Positions 16,895 through 26,117 of a stretch of 47,554 nt of DNA are shown piece after piece. The position numbers and the translations under genes are program-made. Source of the stretch: Sphingobacteriales bacterium (lineage in GTDB: Bacteria; Bacteroidota; Bacteroidia; Sphingobacteriales; Sphingobacteriaceae); contig JAATFW010000084.1 in assembly GCA_015654985.1 (NCBI GenBank), positions 1-47,554 of the forward strand. Reading direction: 5' to 3'. Each line of letters starts with the position of its first letter. The first letter of the stretch is position 1. The notes beneath the pieces are model-generated. The model ran no database searches. It saw nothing but the letters and a program-made list of their open reading frames with translations, and had not been told where the DNA came from.

Positions 16895-18394
16895 TTGAGA
16901 CCTGACATAATTATAAGAGCCGATGGAGGTTCCTCAATTGGAATGGGGCACGTAGCGCGCTGTCTGGCCCTTGCAGATATGCTGAACGACGAATTTAGTG
17001 TTGCTTTTGCAATACAAAATCCGGACTCCGCCACCCTTGAAACCATAAAAGTAAGCCTCCCGTCAGTCATACTTTTACCGGGAACATCTGATTATTACGC
17101 AGACTGCGTCAACTTTACGGAACACCTGCATCCGGACGTAATTGTTGTTCTCGACGGGTACCACTTCAATACTGCATACCAGCAAAAAATAAAAGAAGCA
17201 GGCTGCAAAGTGGTTTATATTGATGATCTGCACGCAGGACATCAAGTGGCTGACTGTATCATAAATCATGCGGAAGGTCTAAATCCCTCATTATACGAAG
17301 CGGAAGCATATACCAGGTTTTATCTGGGAGCCTGCTATGCTTTACTGCGCAGGCCGTTTCTTAATCTGTCTGGCTCCAGGGAGACCGGGGAAGTAAAAAA
17401 AGTGTTTATCAATATGGGGGCCGCTGACAAGGATAACGTGACTCAGAAATTCGCAGAAGCTCTACTTGAACTTCCGCATATTGATGAGATCCACGTAATG
17501 CTAGGGGCCGTGAACCCTAACTTAGCAAAGATAAAGGCTCTCTGCGGAAAAGCCGGCAGGGAGAAATTAAGTATTCATATTAATATAAGTGCGGAGAAAT
17601 TAAGAGATCTGCTTACCGAATGTGATATTGCGGTCTGCCCGGCTAGCACCATTTCTATGGAAGCCTGTGCAGTTGGAATTGGCCTTCTGTCGGGGTTTAC
17701 AGCCGAAAACCAGAAAAACATTCTGGCAGGACTAAAAGCCAAAAGGGTTTTAACAGATCTTGGAAATTTAAACCAGGTTGAAAAAGATCAGATCAGGTCG
17801 GCCATAATAACCCTGTCGGATCAACCCGGCCTGATCGGCCCGATGATAGCAAATCAAAAAAAGCTGATAGATGGCAGGTCGGCAGCAAGACTGAAAACCT
17901 TATTCAGAGAGCTGAAGAATGAAAAGCTCCATTTCAGGTTTGCAAAGGAAAGTGACGCTTCAACGTATTTTAAATGGGCAAATGATCCTGCAGTACGATC
18001 TAATTCCTTCCATCAGGGAAAAGTACAATGGGATGCCCACCTTCGCTGGTTTAATTCATGTATCCATAATCCTGATTGTTATTTTTATCTTTTCTTAAAT
18101 CATACAGATCAGCCGGTTGGACAGATTAGAATGAGCCGCAATATGGATGAGGTTATCATTGGTATTTCGATAGATCAAAATTTCAGGGGACAATCGCTTG
18201 CACCTGAAATGATAAAAAAGGCGTGTACCCATTTCTTTTACAGGCATCCTGAAGAAAAAATTACGGCATATATCAAGACGGAAAATATGGCTTCTTATAA
18301 ATCGTTTAAGAAGGCGGGATTTACAGAAATGATGGTTATAGATATTGATGGTTTTAACTGCTACAAATTAGAGAAAGGGGCCTCCTGTGAATGA
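16895..18394 (+). CDS. PseG-PseH fusion: UDP-sugar hydrolase plus N-acetyltransferase
   Basis: A 499-residue two-domain protein. Residues 1-~335 form PseG, the GT-B-like hydrolase that releases 2,4-diacetamido-2,4,6-trideoxy-L-altrose from UDP; GGSSIGMGHVARCLALAD contains the catalytic-type His (residue 19), and CPASTISMEACAVGIG matches the family. Residues ~345-495 form a GNAT domain (LHFRFAKESDASTYFKWANDP start, acetyl-CoA loop QNFRGQSLAPEMI, NMASYKSFKKAGF) corresponding to PseH, which acetylates the C4 amine. The two steps are consecutive (PseH first), so the fusion may channel the intermediate. The start codon is TTG at 16895. The 3' end overlaps pseI by 8 nt. Confidence 0.9.
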   Translation: MRPDIIIRADGGSSIGMGHVARCLALADMLNDEFSVAFAIQNPDSATLETIKVSLPSVILLPGTSDYYADCVNFTEHLHPDVIVVLDGYHFNTAYQQKIKEAGCKVVYIDDLHAGHQVADCIINHAEGLNPSLYEAEAYTRFYLGACYALLRRPFLNLSGSRETGEVKKVFINMGAADKDNVTQKFAEALLELPHIDEIHVMLGAVNPNLAKIKALCGKAGREKLSIHINISAEKLRDLLTECDIAVCPASTISMEACAVGIGLLSGFTAENQKNILAGLKAKRVLTDLGNLNQVEKDQIRSAIITLSDQPGLIGPMIANQKKLIDGRSAARLKTLFRELKNEKLHFRFAKESDASTYFKWANDPAVRSNSFHQGKVQWDAHLRWFNSCIHNPDCYFYLFLNHTDQPVGQIRMSRNMDEVIIGISIDQNFRGQSLAPEMIKKACTHFFYRHPEEKITAYIKTENMASYKSFKKAGFTEMMVIDIDGFNCYKLEKGASCE

Positions 18395-19427
18395 TATTAA
18401 AATTGGTAATTTTCTGATAGGCGAAAATCATAAGCCTTTCATCATTGCAGAAATGAGCGGTAATCATAATCAGTCGTTAGACCGGGCACTTGAGCTTGTT
18501 GACGCTGCCGCAAAAGCGGGGGCACATGCTTTAAAGCTTCAGACCTATACTGCAGATACCATTACCATGAAAGGGGCCTATACCATTAACGACGGCCATT
18601 CGTTGTGGAACGGCAAAGAGCTTTACGACCTGTACAAGATGGCGTATACTCCCTGGGAATGGCATGAGGCGATCTTTAACCGCGCTAAAGAAAAGGGGAT
18701 GGCGGCTTTCAGCTCGCCTTTCGATGAAACGGCAGTAGATTTTCTGGAAACGTTAAACGTACCGGCCTATAAGATCGCTTCTTTCGAAAATACCCACCAT
18801 CCTCTTTTGCGCAAGGTTGCCGCTACAGGAAAACCTGTAATTGTTTCAACAGGCGTAACCACTATTGCAGATGTTGATGAGAGCGTAAGTGTTTTGAAAG
18901 AAGCGGGTTGTAAAGATATTATTCTTTTAAAGTGCACCAGCACCTATCCGGCCTCGCCGGAAAACACCAACTTACGTACCATCCCTCATCTCTCACATCT
19001 GCATAACTGCATTACAGGGCTTTCTGATCATACCATGGGCATCGGGGCATCGGTAGCTGCCGTTGCCCTGGGAGCAAGAGTAATTGAAAAACATTTCACG
19101 TTAAGAAGGGCAGACGGGGGAGTAGACAGTGCCTTTTCTCTTGAGCCTGAGGAATTAGCATCATTGGTAACGGAAACCGAACGTGCCTTTCTTGCCCTTG
19201 GAAGCATTCAATATGGAATACAGCCTGCGGAAGAAAAAAGCGTCCTCTTTAAACGGTCGGTATATGTTGCCAGAGATATCAAAAAAGGAGAAACTTACAG
19301 TGAAGAAAATTTAAAGATCATCAGACCGTCAAACGGGCTTCCTCCTAAATACTGGAATTTCATTCTTGGAAAGAAGGCTAATACAGATCTGAAAGGCGGC
19401 AATCCGCTCACCTGGGAAGATCTGTAA
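18387..19427 (+). CDS. pseI: Pseudaminic acid synthase, PseI
   Basis: A 346-residue NeuB-family enzyme that condenses the PseG product with phosphoenolpyruvate to give pseudaminic acid. The TIM-barrel part begins IAEMSGNHNQSLDRAL, and KLQTYTADTITM is the PseI version of the segment that is different in sialic and legionaminic acid synthases. GLSDHTMGIGASVAAVALGA and IEKHFTL supply metal and substrate contacts. The C-terminal ~60 residues (FKRSVYVARDIKKGE...NLKIIRPSNGLPP) form the SAF/antifreeze-like cap. GTG start; overlaps the PseG-PseH stop, so translation is coupled. Confidence 0.94.
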   Translation: MNDIKIGNFLIGENHKPFIIAEMSGNHNQSLDRALELVDAAAKAGAHALKLQTYTADTITMKGAYTINDGHSLWNGKELYDLYKMAYTPWEWHEAIFNRAKEKGMAAFSSPFDETAVDFLETLNVPAYKIASFENTHHPLLRKVAATGKPVIVSTGVTTIADVDESVSVLKEAGCKDIILLKCTSTYPASPENTNLRTIPHLSHLHNCITGLSDHTMGIGASVAAVALGARVIEKHFTLRRADGGVDSAFSLEPEELASLVTETERAFLALGSIQYGIQPAEEKSVLFKRSVYVARDIKKGETYSEENLKIIRPSNGLPPKYWNFILGKKANTDLKGGNPLTWEDL

Positions 19428-19547
19428 TTTATTCTATTGCTAAGTATATATTTCCTCTATAAAAAGGTTTTCAATGGCAGAGGAGAGATCGATAAAGCGT
19501 AAACACTCATGAACACCTTAAAAATCAAATAATATGGTGAATAAATC

Positions 19548-19598
19548 TACTTTTGGATGCAAATCAATTATATATAAAAGTAAATTTATCTAAGTTTG
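19548..19598 (+). promoter_or_regulatory. Two tandem -7 boxes upstream of the flippase gene
   Basis: TACTTTTG (19548-19555) and TAAGTTTG (19591-19598) both match TAnnTTTG, and both sit in the same context, TTTGGATGCA. They lie in the 237-nt gap after pseI and indicate an internal promoter for the flippase. The repeated context may be a duplication. Confidence 0.45.
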
Positions 19599-19605
19599 GA
19601 TGCAG

Positions 19606-19626
19606 GGACGCCGGCAAGCCGGGTCC
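19606..19626 (+). other. GC-rich hairpin in the flippase leader
   Basis: GGAC-G-CCGG, loop CAAG, CCGG-GTCC folds into an 8-bp stem with a single bulged G. It is only 8 nt after the second -7 box and therefore at the very 5' end of the predicted transcript. No T tract follows, so it more likely stabilises the mRNA or binds something than terminates it. Confidence 0.4.
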
Positions 19627-19664
19627 ATTGATTGAAAACAATAACCAGGGCAGAGATCACATTG

Positions 19665-21143
19665 ATGGGTACTATTGGCAAACAAACGATCAAGGGCAGT
19701 ATTTACTCCTATCTGGGAGTAATTATTGGTTTCTTTAGTGTTACTCTTTTGCGTTCTCATGGTTTGAGCCCTGAGCAAAACGGCGACCTGGAGGTTATTA
19801 TGTCATTTTCCGTAATTCTCACCCAGTTTGGCTCACTGGGCTTTTTCACTGCCAGTACCCGCTGCTTCCCTTTTTTCAGAAACCCTGAACGCAACCATCA
19901 TGGGTTCCTGTTCCTGATGCTTATTGTGCCGGCAATCGGGACTTTATTCATCTGCCTGTTGTTTATGCTTTTTAAGCCTCTGATCTATTCGTTCACTAAT
20001 TATGAAGAGTTCTTTACCAATTATTCCGGCATTATCCTGATCCTTACTGCAGGGACCTTACTGTTCAGCGCTTTTGACAATTATAACAGGGTAGCGCTGA
20101 TGGATGCAGCTACCGGCTCTATATTAAAGGAGTTCTTACAAAAGCTTACCGTTGCCTGCGCTCTGGCCCTGGTATTTTTTTTCCCGCTTTCTTTTGACCG
20201 CTTTATATGGATCTGGCTGTTTGCAAACCTTATTCCCACTTTCCTGATTTTTCTGACACTCAGGAAAAAGGATGCGATCAACCTTAAACCTGATCTTAAG
20301 TTTTTGAGCCGCCCAATCGTAAACATGCTGAGCAGCGTCAGCCTGTTTGCTGTAATAACAGGCTTAACAACCATGATCATTCAATATATAGACCGCATCA
20401 TGATCAACGACATGATCAGCACATCGCTTACCGGCATTTACGGCATTACTGCCTTTTTTGGTACCGTGGTAGCCATGCCCTCCCGTGTAATGTACCGGAT
20501 AGGAGGAGTAATCATTGCCGAGAAGTGGAAGTCGGATGATCTCCCCGGAATTGCTTCTATTTATAAAAAGAGCTGCTCAAACCAGTTGCTGATCGGCCTG
20601 CTGCTTTTTATAGGGATCTGGGCAAACATCCACAATATTCTTAAAATGATCCCGGAGGAATATGCTTCGGGAAAATATGTTATTTTGTTTATCAGTTTAA
20701 GCGGACTGATCGATATGGCGACGGGCATGAACGGAGTGATACTGGCCACTTCAAAATTTTACAGGTATGATACTTATTTCTTTCTGGGACTGATCATTGT
20801 AACAATTATTGCCAATTATTTTTTTATTCCGATTTGGGGAATAACAGGTGCCGCAGTGGCAAGCGCACTTACTACTTTTCTTTTTAATTTTTACAGGTAT
20901 CTTTTTATCCGGAAGAAATTCGGAATGCAGCCGTTTGACTTAAGAAACCTCTATGTTATCCTCACCGGATTATCCATTCTTTTCCTTATTCATTATCTGC
21001 CCGTAATCCCGCTGGTCCCTGATATTATTATCAGGTCGGGTATTATCACTTTATTCTATACAGGAATTATTTATCTGCTGAAAATTGCCCCTGAAATGAA
21101 TGATACAATAGATAAACTGGTGGCAAAAGCATTGAAGCGATAA
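19665..21143 (+). CDS. Wzx-like polysaccharide flippase (MATE/MOP superfamily)
   Basis: A 492-residue integral membrane protein with about 12-14 hydrophobic helices and a positive-inside pattern. The N-terminal TIKGSIYSYLGVIIGFFSV and the central pair YIDRIMINDMISTSLTGIYG are typical of Wzx/RfbX O-unit translocases and of oligosaccharide flippase family members in Bacteroidota. It would move an undecaprenyl-linked repeat unit, presumably containing Pse, across the inner membrane. The frame opens at a TTG at 19632, but the ATG at 19665 (MGTIGKQTIKGS) is the better start. It has its own candidate promoter. Confidence 0.85.
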   Translation: MGTIGKQTIKGSIYSYLGVIIGFFSVTLLRSHGLSPEQNGDLEVIMSFSVILTQFGSLGFFTASTRCFPFFRNPERNHHGFLFLMLIVPAIGTLFICLLFMLFKPLIYSFTNYEEFFTNYSGIILILTAGTLLFSAFDNYNRVALMDAATGSILKEFLQKLTVACALALVFFFPLSFDRFIWIWLFANLIPTFLIFLTLRKKDAINLKPDLKFLSRPIVNMLSSVSLFAVITGLTTMIIQYIDRIMINDMISTSLTGIYGITAFFGTVVAMPSRVMYRIGGVIIAEKWKSDDLPGIASIYKKSCSNQLLIGLLLFIGIWANIHNILKMIPEEYASGKYVILFISLSGLIDMATGMNGVILATSKFYRYDTYFFLGLIIVTIIANYFFIPIWGITGAAVASALTTFLFNFYRYLFIRKKFGMQPFDLRNLYVILTGLSILFLIHYLPVIPLVPDIIIRSGIITLFYTGIIYLLKIAPEMNDTIDKLVAKALKR

Positions 21144-21185
21144 AGATCAATTAAATCTGACCTGCAATCCAATTACCTCCAGACA

Positions 21186-23117
21186 TCAAGGCATGCGTAC
21201 ATCTGCGCAAAAACCACCATTTGCAATTAGCTTAATTGTTAAATCATCTTCGGATGATGCACTTAGAGTTCTTTTAATCACATGGTGCATGGGATCAGCG
21301 CTGTCGTCTTCATATACATCAAAGGTATATTTCCCCTTTTTAAGAAAATCTAATTTTACTTTTATTGTTACTTCCTTTCCTGCATTAATGGCTGCAATGT
21401 ACCATTCTGACCCATGTCTGCGGGCTATACAAACAAATTCACCGGGATATCCGTCAATGAAGCGGATTTCATCCCATGTGGCTTTCACTTTTGTCAATAA
21501 ATCGCGGGCAGGAGAGCCCAGGTAAGCGGATGGACGATCTGCCATAACCATCCATCCTGACTCAAAAATAAAAGGCAGAGCCAATTCGTGTGCATATGTG
21601 GTTGTACGCGGGTTCTCATCCCTTATTGTAAAGGTAGCCGGGGTATAATCCATTGAACCAACAACATTTCTTGTAAATGGCAAAACACAATTATGTTCAG
21701 GGGTTGGAATTATAGGAGTTTTAAAGGCATAATATTCTGCTCCCAGGACACCTTCACTGGTCATTAGGTTGGGATATTTCCGGCGTTGACCCCGGGGCAG
21801 CGTTTCTCCATGAAAACTAACCATTAAATGATAATTTATTGCCTCTTTCAGTGCATCCTCCCTGAATTTCATCATTTGGATACTGTCACCTTTAAGATAA
21901 TCTATCTTAATTCCTTTTATCCCCCATTCTTTGTACTTACTGTAGATATCGTCTCTATCCGCTTTCGTTTTTAAGGCTTCATACCCTTCCCATCCATATA
22001 CATTCAGCCCCTTACCGTTCGCATAGGCAACAAAGTCTTTCAGCCAGGGTATTGTTCTCCATGTATTGGAAATTTTTTTGCTCCCAACAAGGGCTACATC
22101 AAACTCAAACCATTTCCAATTCATTTTAACAGCCAGATCAACATAGCTTTTCAACGTATCTATATTACTGTTAGCGTTAAAATCTGCCCACCACGGAAAT
22201 ACTGCAACCCCTGGTTGGATCCACGACATATCTTTGATAACAGATGGAGGATTCAGATTTTCAACTAACACTGATTCTACAATTGTCTTCAAATTGGAAC
22301 CGATAATAATAGTTCGCCAGGGTGATTCATATCCTTCTTCAACAGTAAATGAATTTTCAGGAAAGCTGACATTCATGGCCTCTTCCTTTTTACCTTTGGT
22401 CAGGTGGGTCCCCGGATGGTTAAGGATGCCTGCTTCGGTTATCAGCATCCAATGATCCTGAATTTCTACCAATGCAGGATAAGATAATTCTTTATCCTGA
22501 ATATTATCATATCTTCGGCGCGGATAATAATTTTCATAAACATCACTAAAATCCATCATCCAGGTAGTACTGTTTGCAGCGACCCTGAAGCTTGTCTTTT
22601 CGGAGATTATTTCAATTTTTCCATCTTTCATTATTTTATAACGAAACGCAATACCATCATCATAAGCCCGGCAAACAAGCTCCAGAATGTGCCCCGAAGC
22701 ATTTCGAAAACGGTAAACACCTTCGTTCCCATTATTGTGATAGACATGTGTTTTACCTGTTGGAAGTTGATAAGTTTCTCTAATGATATTTTTCTGAACC
22801 GAAACAAAGGCAAGATCTTCCGAAAAAGTATAGCCATGTTCTGCTGAAATAACACCAAGATCAGATTCAGGAATCAAAACCATTTTGTCGCTAAGTACCC
22901 TATATACTAATTGACCCCTGTTATTAAGTAAGACCTGAATAGCTGTTTTTCCATTCGGAGAAATTACTGTAAACCTATTGTCGTTCGAATTTGACCTTAG
23001 CAAATTCATTCTGCAAGAAAGACAGGATGAGACTAATATCAATAGAAATACTAACCGAAGATTGTTCTTCCCTTTAAGTAGTTCAATCCGGCTAAAGAAG
23101 GTAATTTGTGACCTCAT
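21186..23117 (-). CDS. GH97 glycosidase, retaining alpha-galactosidase type
   Basis: A 643-residue protein with a lipobox-like signal (LLILVSSCLSC), so probably a surface or periplasmic lipoprotein. The N-terminal beta-sandwich (RFTVISPNGKTAIQV start) and catalytic barrel (ADFNANSNIDTLKSYVDLAVKMNWKWFEFD) are those of glycoside hydrolase family 97. An Asp at residue 406 in KGIKIDYLKGD occupies the nucleophile position of retaining GH97 alpha-galactosidases, whereas inverting SusB-type alpha-glucosidases lack it and use Glu bases. Glu455 in TSEGVLGAEYY is the likely acid. C-terminal beta domain present. Last gene of the GH20-nag operon. Substrate choice is inference from these residues. Confidence 0.85.
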   Translation of the reverse strand: MRSQITFFSRIELLKGKNNLRLVFLLILVSSCLSCRMNLLRSNSNDNRFTVISPNGKTAIQVLLNNRGQLVYRVLSDKMVLIPESDLGVISAEHGYTFSEDLAFVSVQKNIIRETYQLPTGKTHVYHNNGNEGVYRFRNASGHILELVCRAYDDGIAFRYKIMKDGKIEIISEKTSFRVAANSTTWMMDFSDVYENYYPRRRYDNIQDKELSYPALVEIQDHWMLITEAGILNHPGTHLTKGKKEEAMNVSFPENSFTVEEGYESPWRTIIIGSNLKTIVESVLVENLNPPSVIKDMSWIQPGVAVFPWWADFNANSNIDTLKSYVDLAVKMNWKWFEFDVALVGSKKISNTWRTIPWLKDFVAYANGKGLNVYGWEGYEALKTKADRDDIYSKYKEWGIKGIKIDYLKGDSIQMMKFREDALKEAINYHLMVSFHGETLPRGQRRKYPNLMTSEGVLGAEYYAFKTPIIPTPEHNCVLPFTRNVVGSMDYTPATFTIRDENPRTTTYAHELALPFIFESGWMVMADRPSAYLGSPARDLLTKVKATWDEIRFIDGYPGEFVCIARRHGSEWYIAAINAGKEVTIKVKLDFLKKGKYTFDVYEDDSADPMHHVIKRTLSASSEDDLTIKLIANGGFCADVRMP

Positions 23118-23175
23118 ATTAATAATATTAAAATTTATTTAAGTACTGAAAACCGGGATAACTGATTGCACTATC

Positions 23176-26091
23176 CTATTTATCCGACAAAAAAAACTGA
23201 ACCGGGCCCAGTAATCCCGAAGGCTGTAATTCCCAGTCTTTTCCTGTTACAATATTCGTTTTAGTTAATCTTTCAGCTTCGGGTTTGTCCCTGTCGCCTA
23301 TCAGCCTGTTCCGCCACGTATTCACAACTACAATTTCCAGCTTATTATTTTTCTTCTTAAGGAGATAGTCCGGCAGTCCGACCCTGAAAGGAGGATTCCA
23401 CAGAATCCCAAGATCCACCCCGTTCACCGATATCTGTGCGATTCCTATATCTTTTACTTCTCCCAGGTCCAGGTGCAATTTACCTCCTTTGCTGCCAACA
23501 GGTCTGTCAAACTCTTTTATATACTTCGCTTTTCCCGAATAATAGCGGATTCCCTCCTCTTTATGGTTGGTCCAGCTAAGTAAATTATTAAACTTTATGG
23601 AGGCAGGGCCTCCCCAGCGGTTATCAAATCTTACTTCCCAGGGACCGTTCAACTGCTCCAATTTTTTAAATACAGGATAATTGGCTACAACAGGACTGCT
23701 GTGCCTGGAAATAAGCGGCTTACGGAATATGATGAAAACAGAACCATAAGGATCAAACTCCAGGGGAATACTTATTTGCCCACTGGACTCATGAAATAAT
23801 TCAGCATCCTTAATTTCACCGGATACCGGGTTCCAAAGCTCAGGCTGTTTCCCTGCAACCCTGAATGAACAAATTATTTTTGAAGCTTCCCTGTTTTGGC
23901 TGCTCACAAAATAGCAGTCTGTAGCTTCTGATGTACGGTGAATATAGTCAAAAACGTGGCTTCCAACGGCAGGACCGGCAGTAAAATCAGGTTTTAGACT
24001 ATCCGTTAATAAAACCTCCCGCGCCTTCTGTCCCCAGATAATTCGCCCTAAACCAACTTTTCGCACCCCCCGGAGAGATGCCGGTTCTCCCCACAGCTCA
24101 TTTGCAATAGAAGCGAGCTGCATTTCGGATTGAGGATATGAGGTAAGGCTTGCGGTAGCCGAAGGCTTATTTCCAATAACAGTAGCCCCTGCTTCAACTA
24201 ATTTTTTTATTTTCTCCATCACTCCGAGTGACATTATCCTATGATCAGGCAAAACCAGCACCCGGTAAGATGCACCATGCGGCAGGACTACACGTTTATT
24301 CACTACCGTCAGGGCCATTAAACGATCTTCGTTAATGAGATCGTAATCAAAACCAGGCAGGGCGCCGGCGGGATCATCCTGTTTGTACCGGCCCAGATTA
24401 GGCACATGATCACCATAATAGTAAAGAACATCTGCAACTGCCGTTGTATTTTGAAGAAGATACTGGCAACGTGTTAGATACTGAATAAAAGGGGTAGAAT
24501 AATCCCACCAGGTAACATTCGGGTTGAAATGGGTCCCGGCAAAGTATTCCTGGCCGGGGAGGCCCATTTCTTTTGGCGAAGAGGTGAAAGTATGGAGGTA
24601 AGTTAAGTTGAGCCCCGCGCAGAACTCATGATCAACAGAGGGTTTCATATCTGCCCAAATCACATCGTTCCAATGCGGGCCTATCGTTGTAAACGACTCA
24701 GCTCCCACAATCCTTTTATTAAATATTTTAGCAGCGCTTGCCGCCTGCTTTACGAAAAAGCGTTCGGCAGGGTTTGAGCGATGCGGAGAAGGCGACCAGA
24801 ATTCACTCATCATGACCTCGCTGTAGCCATAATTTTTCAATCCTTCAAAGGGGCCGGCATGTGGCCCTGCCGATTCGGGCTGAATACCAATACCATATTC
24901 TTTTGCTCTTTTAGCAAAGGTGCCATAATGCTTTTCTGCAATAAGTTCTCCGAGAGTTTTCCTGAAATCTGATAAGAACCGGTTGCTCACGTCGCGGCTG
25001 CCAATGATCTTCTCTGTAAGTACAGGAAGGTAAGGAACCGGATCATATCCTCTTCTTTTTTTAAATTCGTTTTCGAATCCTTCTGTCCAGTTCATTCCCC
25101 CTGCTTCAAAGCTGTCGGTCTGGAGATAGCGCAGTGTTCTGCCGGCCATTGGCCCGATTAATTTTAACAGTGGCCCGACATGGGTGTCCCAATACCTGTT
25201 AAAATGTTTTTCACTTAAATAATCGATTACATGTCCATACCATTTACCACTGGTGGTAGAAGTATAAGCATCGGTAGTTGTATAGCCGATCCGTATAATA
25301 CGCCATTCGCCCGGAGGCATATTCCAGGTAAGGGTCTCATTCCTGAAGTTAGCCGTTAAGTTAACAACCTGATTCGATTTTGCATCCTCTTCTCCTCTTA
25401 CTGAAGAGATATCCGTCAACAAATGCCTCGACTCGGGAACAGAACGGCCAAGTTCCTTCATGGCTGCCTTGTATTCAAAATCTCGGACCGGTTTCCGGCC
25501 AGTGAAGTTTTTAAACGGGACAGCCAGGATGGCGATATCCTTATAATAGTTATCGCGGATAACAGGTTGCGGAAGTCTTTCATTAAATTTAGCAGGACCT
25601 GAGATAATAACTTCTGAATAGGTTATCTGTTTTGCAGATTCTTCAGGTGTAATATCCGGGGCTCCGAGGTCCCATCCGCTCTGAATGTTAAGAGACATAA
25701 CAAGTTTCAGACGGTCTGCCTCTTTAATAGCATGTAAAAATAATTCACGCCAGGCGGAGCTTCCAAACATGGGCCCTTCGGGCACCTGCGAATTACCCCT
25801 GAGGTCTGCTCCGCCTGCATCAAAAATACATGCTCCGCTAAACCCCTTTGCTTTCATAGCCTGTAAATCAGCAGAGATCGATTCTTTAGTAACATTCCCG
25901 TTTAGCCACCACCACCAGCATCGTATGCCGTATTGCGGATCCGGTTTCGCAAACTGGATACTCCCGACAGAATCTTTTATGCCGGAGGCAGACGGACGTA
26001 ACACTGCCTGAGAGTAAGGCCCTTCAAATAATAAGCTTAAAATGAGAACAGAAGCTATGAGATTTTTTTTGAGAACAGCCATAGTAAGCAT
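23176..26091 (-). CDS. GH106-like glycosyl hydrolase (alpha-L-rhamnosidase type)
   Basis: A 971-residue secreted enzyme with an N-terminal signal (LIASVLILSLLFEGPYSQA). The start of the mature region, RCWWWWLNGNVTKESISADL, and the following TIM-barrel segments (GFSGACIFDAGG, SLNIQSGWDLGAP, LQTDSFEAGGMNWTEGFENEF) match the Glyco_hydro_106 family; the known members cleave alpha-L-rhamnosides. Near the C-terminus a galactose-binding-like beta-sandwich (LHLDLGEVKDIGIAQISVNG) is followed by VVVNTWRNRLIGD. The first ATG is at 26091; MAVLKKNLIAS at 26082 is an equally good start. It follows nagB by 26 nt. Confidence 0.8.
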   Translation of the reverse strand: MLTMAVLKKNLIASVLILSLLFEGPYSQAVLRPSASGIKDSVGSIQFAKPDPQYGIRCWWWWLNGNVTKESISADLQAMKAKGFSGACIFDAGGADLRGNSQVPEGPMFGSSAWRELFLHAIKEADRLKLVMSLNIQSGWDLGAPDITPEESAKQITYSEVIISGPAKFNERLPQPVIRDNYYKDIAILAVPFKNFTGRKPVRDFEYKAAMKELGRSVPESRHLLTDISSVRGEEDAKSNQVVNLTANFRNETLTWNMPPGEWRIIRIGYTTTDAYTSTTSGKWYGHVIDYLSEKHFNRYWDTHVGPLLKLIGPMAGRTLRYLQTDSFEAGGMNWTEGFENEFKKRRGYDPVPYLPVLTEKIIGSRDVSNRFLSDFRKTLGELIAEKHYGTFAKRAKEYGIGIQPESAGPHAGPFEGLKNYGYSEVMMSEFWSPSPHRSNPAERFFVKQAASAAKIFNKRIVGAESFTTIGPHWNDVIWADMKPSVDHEFCAGLNLTYLHTFTSSPKEMGLPGQEYFAGTHFNPNVTWWDYSTPFIQYLTRCQYLLQNTTAVADVLYYYGDHVPNLGRYKQDDPAGALPGFDYDLINEDRLMALTVVNKRVVLPHGASYRVLVLPDHRIMSLGVMEKIKKLVEAGATVIGNKPSATASLTSYPQSEMQLASIANELWGEPASLRGVRKVGLGRIIWGQKAREVLLTDSLKPDFTAGPAVGSHVFDYIHRTSEATDCYFVSSQNREASKIICSFRVAGKQPELWNPVSGEIKDAELFHESSGQISIPLEFDPYGSVFIIFRKPLISRHSSPVVANYPVFKKLEQLNGPWEVRFDNRWGGPASIKFNNLLSWTNHKEEGIRYYSGKAKYIKEFDRPVGSKGGKLHLDLGEVKDIGIAQISVNGVDLGILWNPPFRVGLPDYLLKKKNNKLEIVVVNTWRNRLIGDRDKPEAERLTKTNIVTGKDWELQPSGLLGPVQFFLSDK

Positions 26092-26117
26092 CGTACTTAT
26101 TGCGTTAAACAGTCAAT

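Noticed and set aside
19632-19664. TTG-initiated extension of the flippase
   Set aside because: The extra residues are polar and unlike Wzx starts; ATG 19665 precedes the first hydrophobic helix directly.
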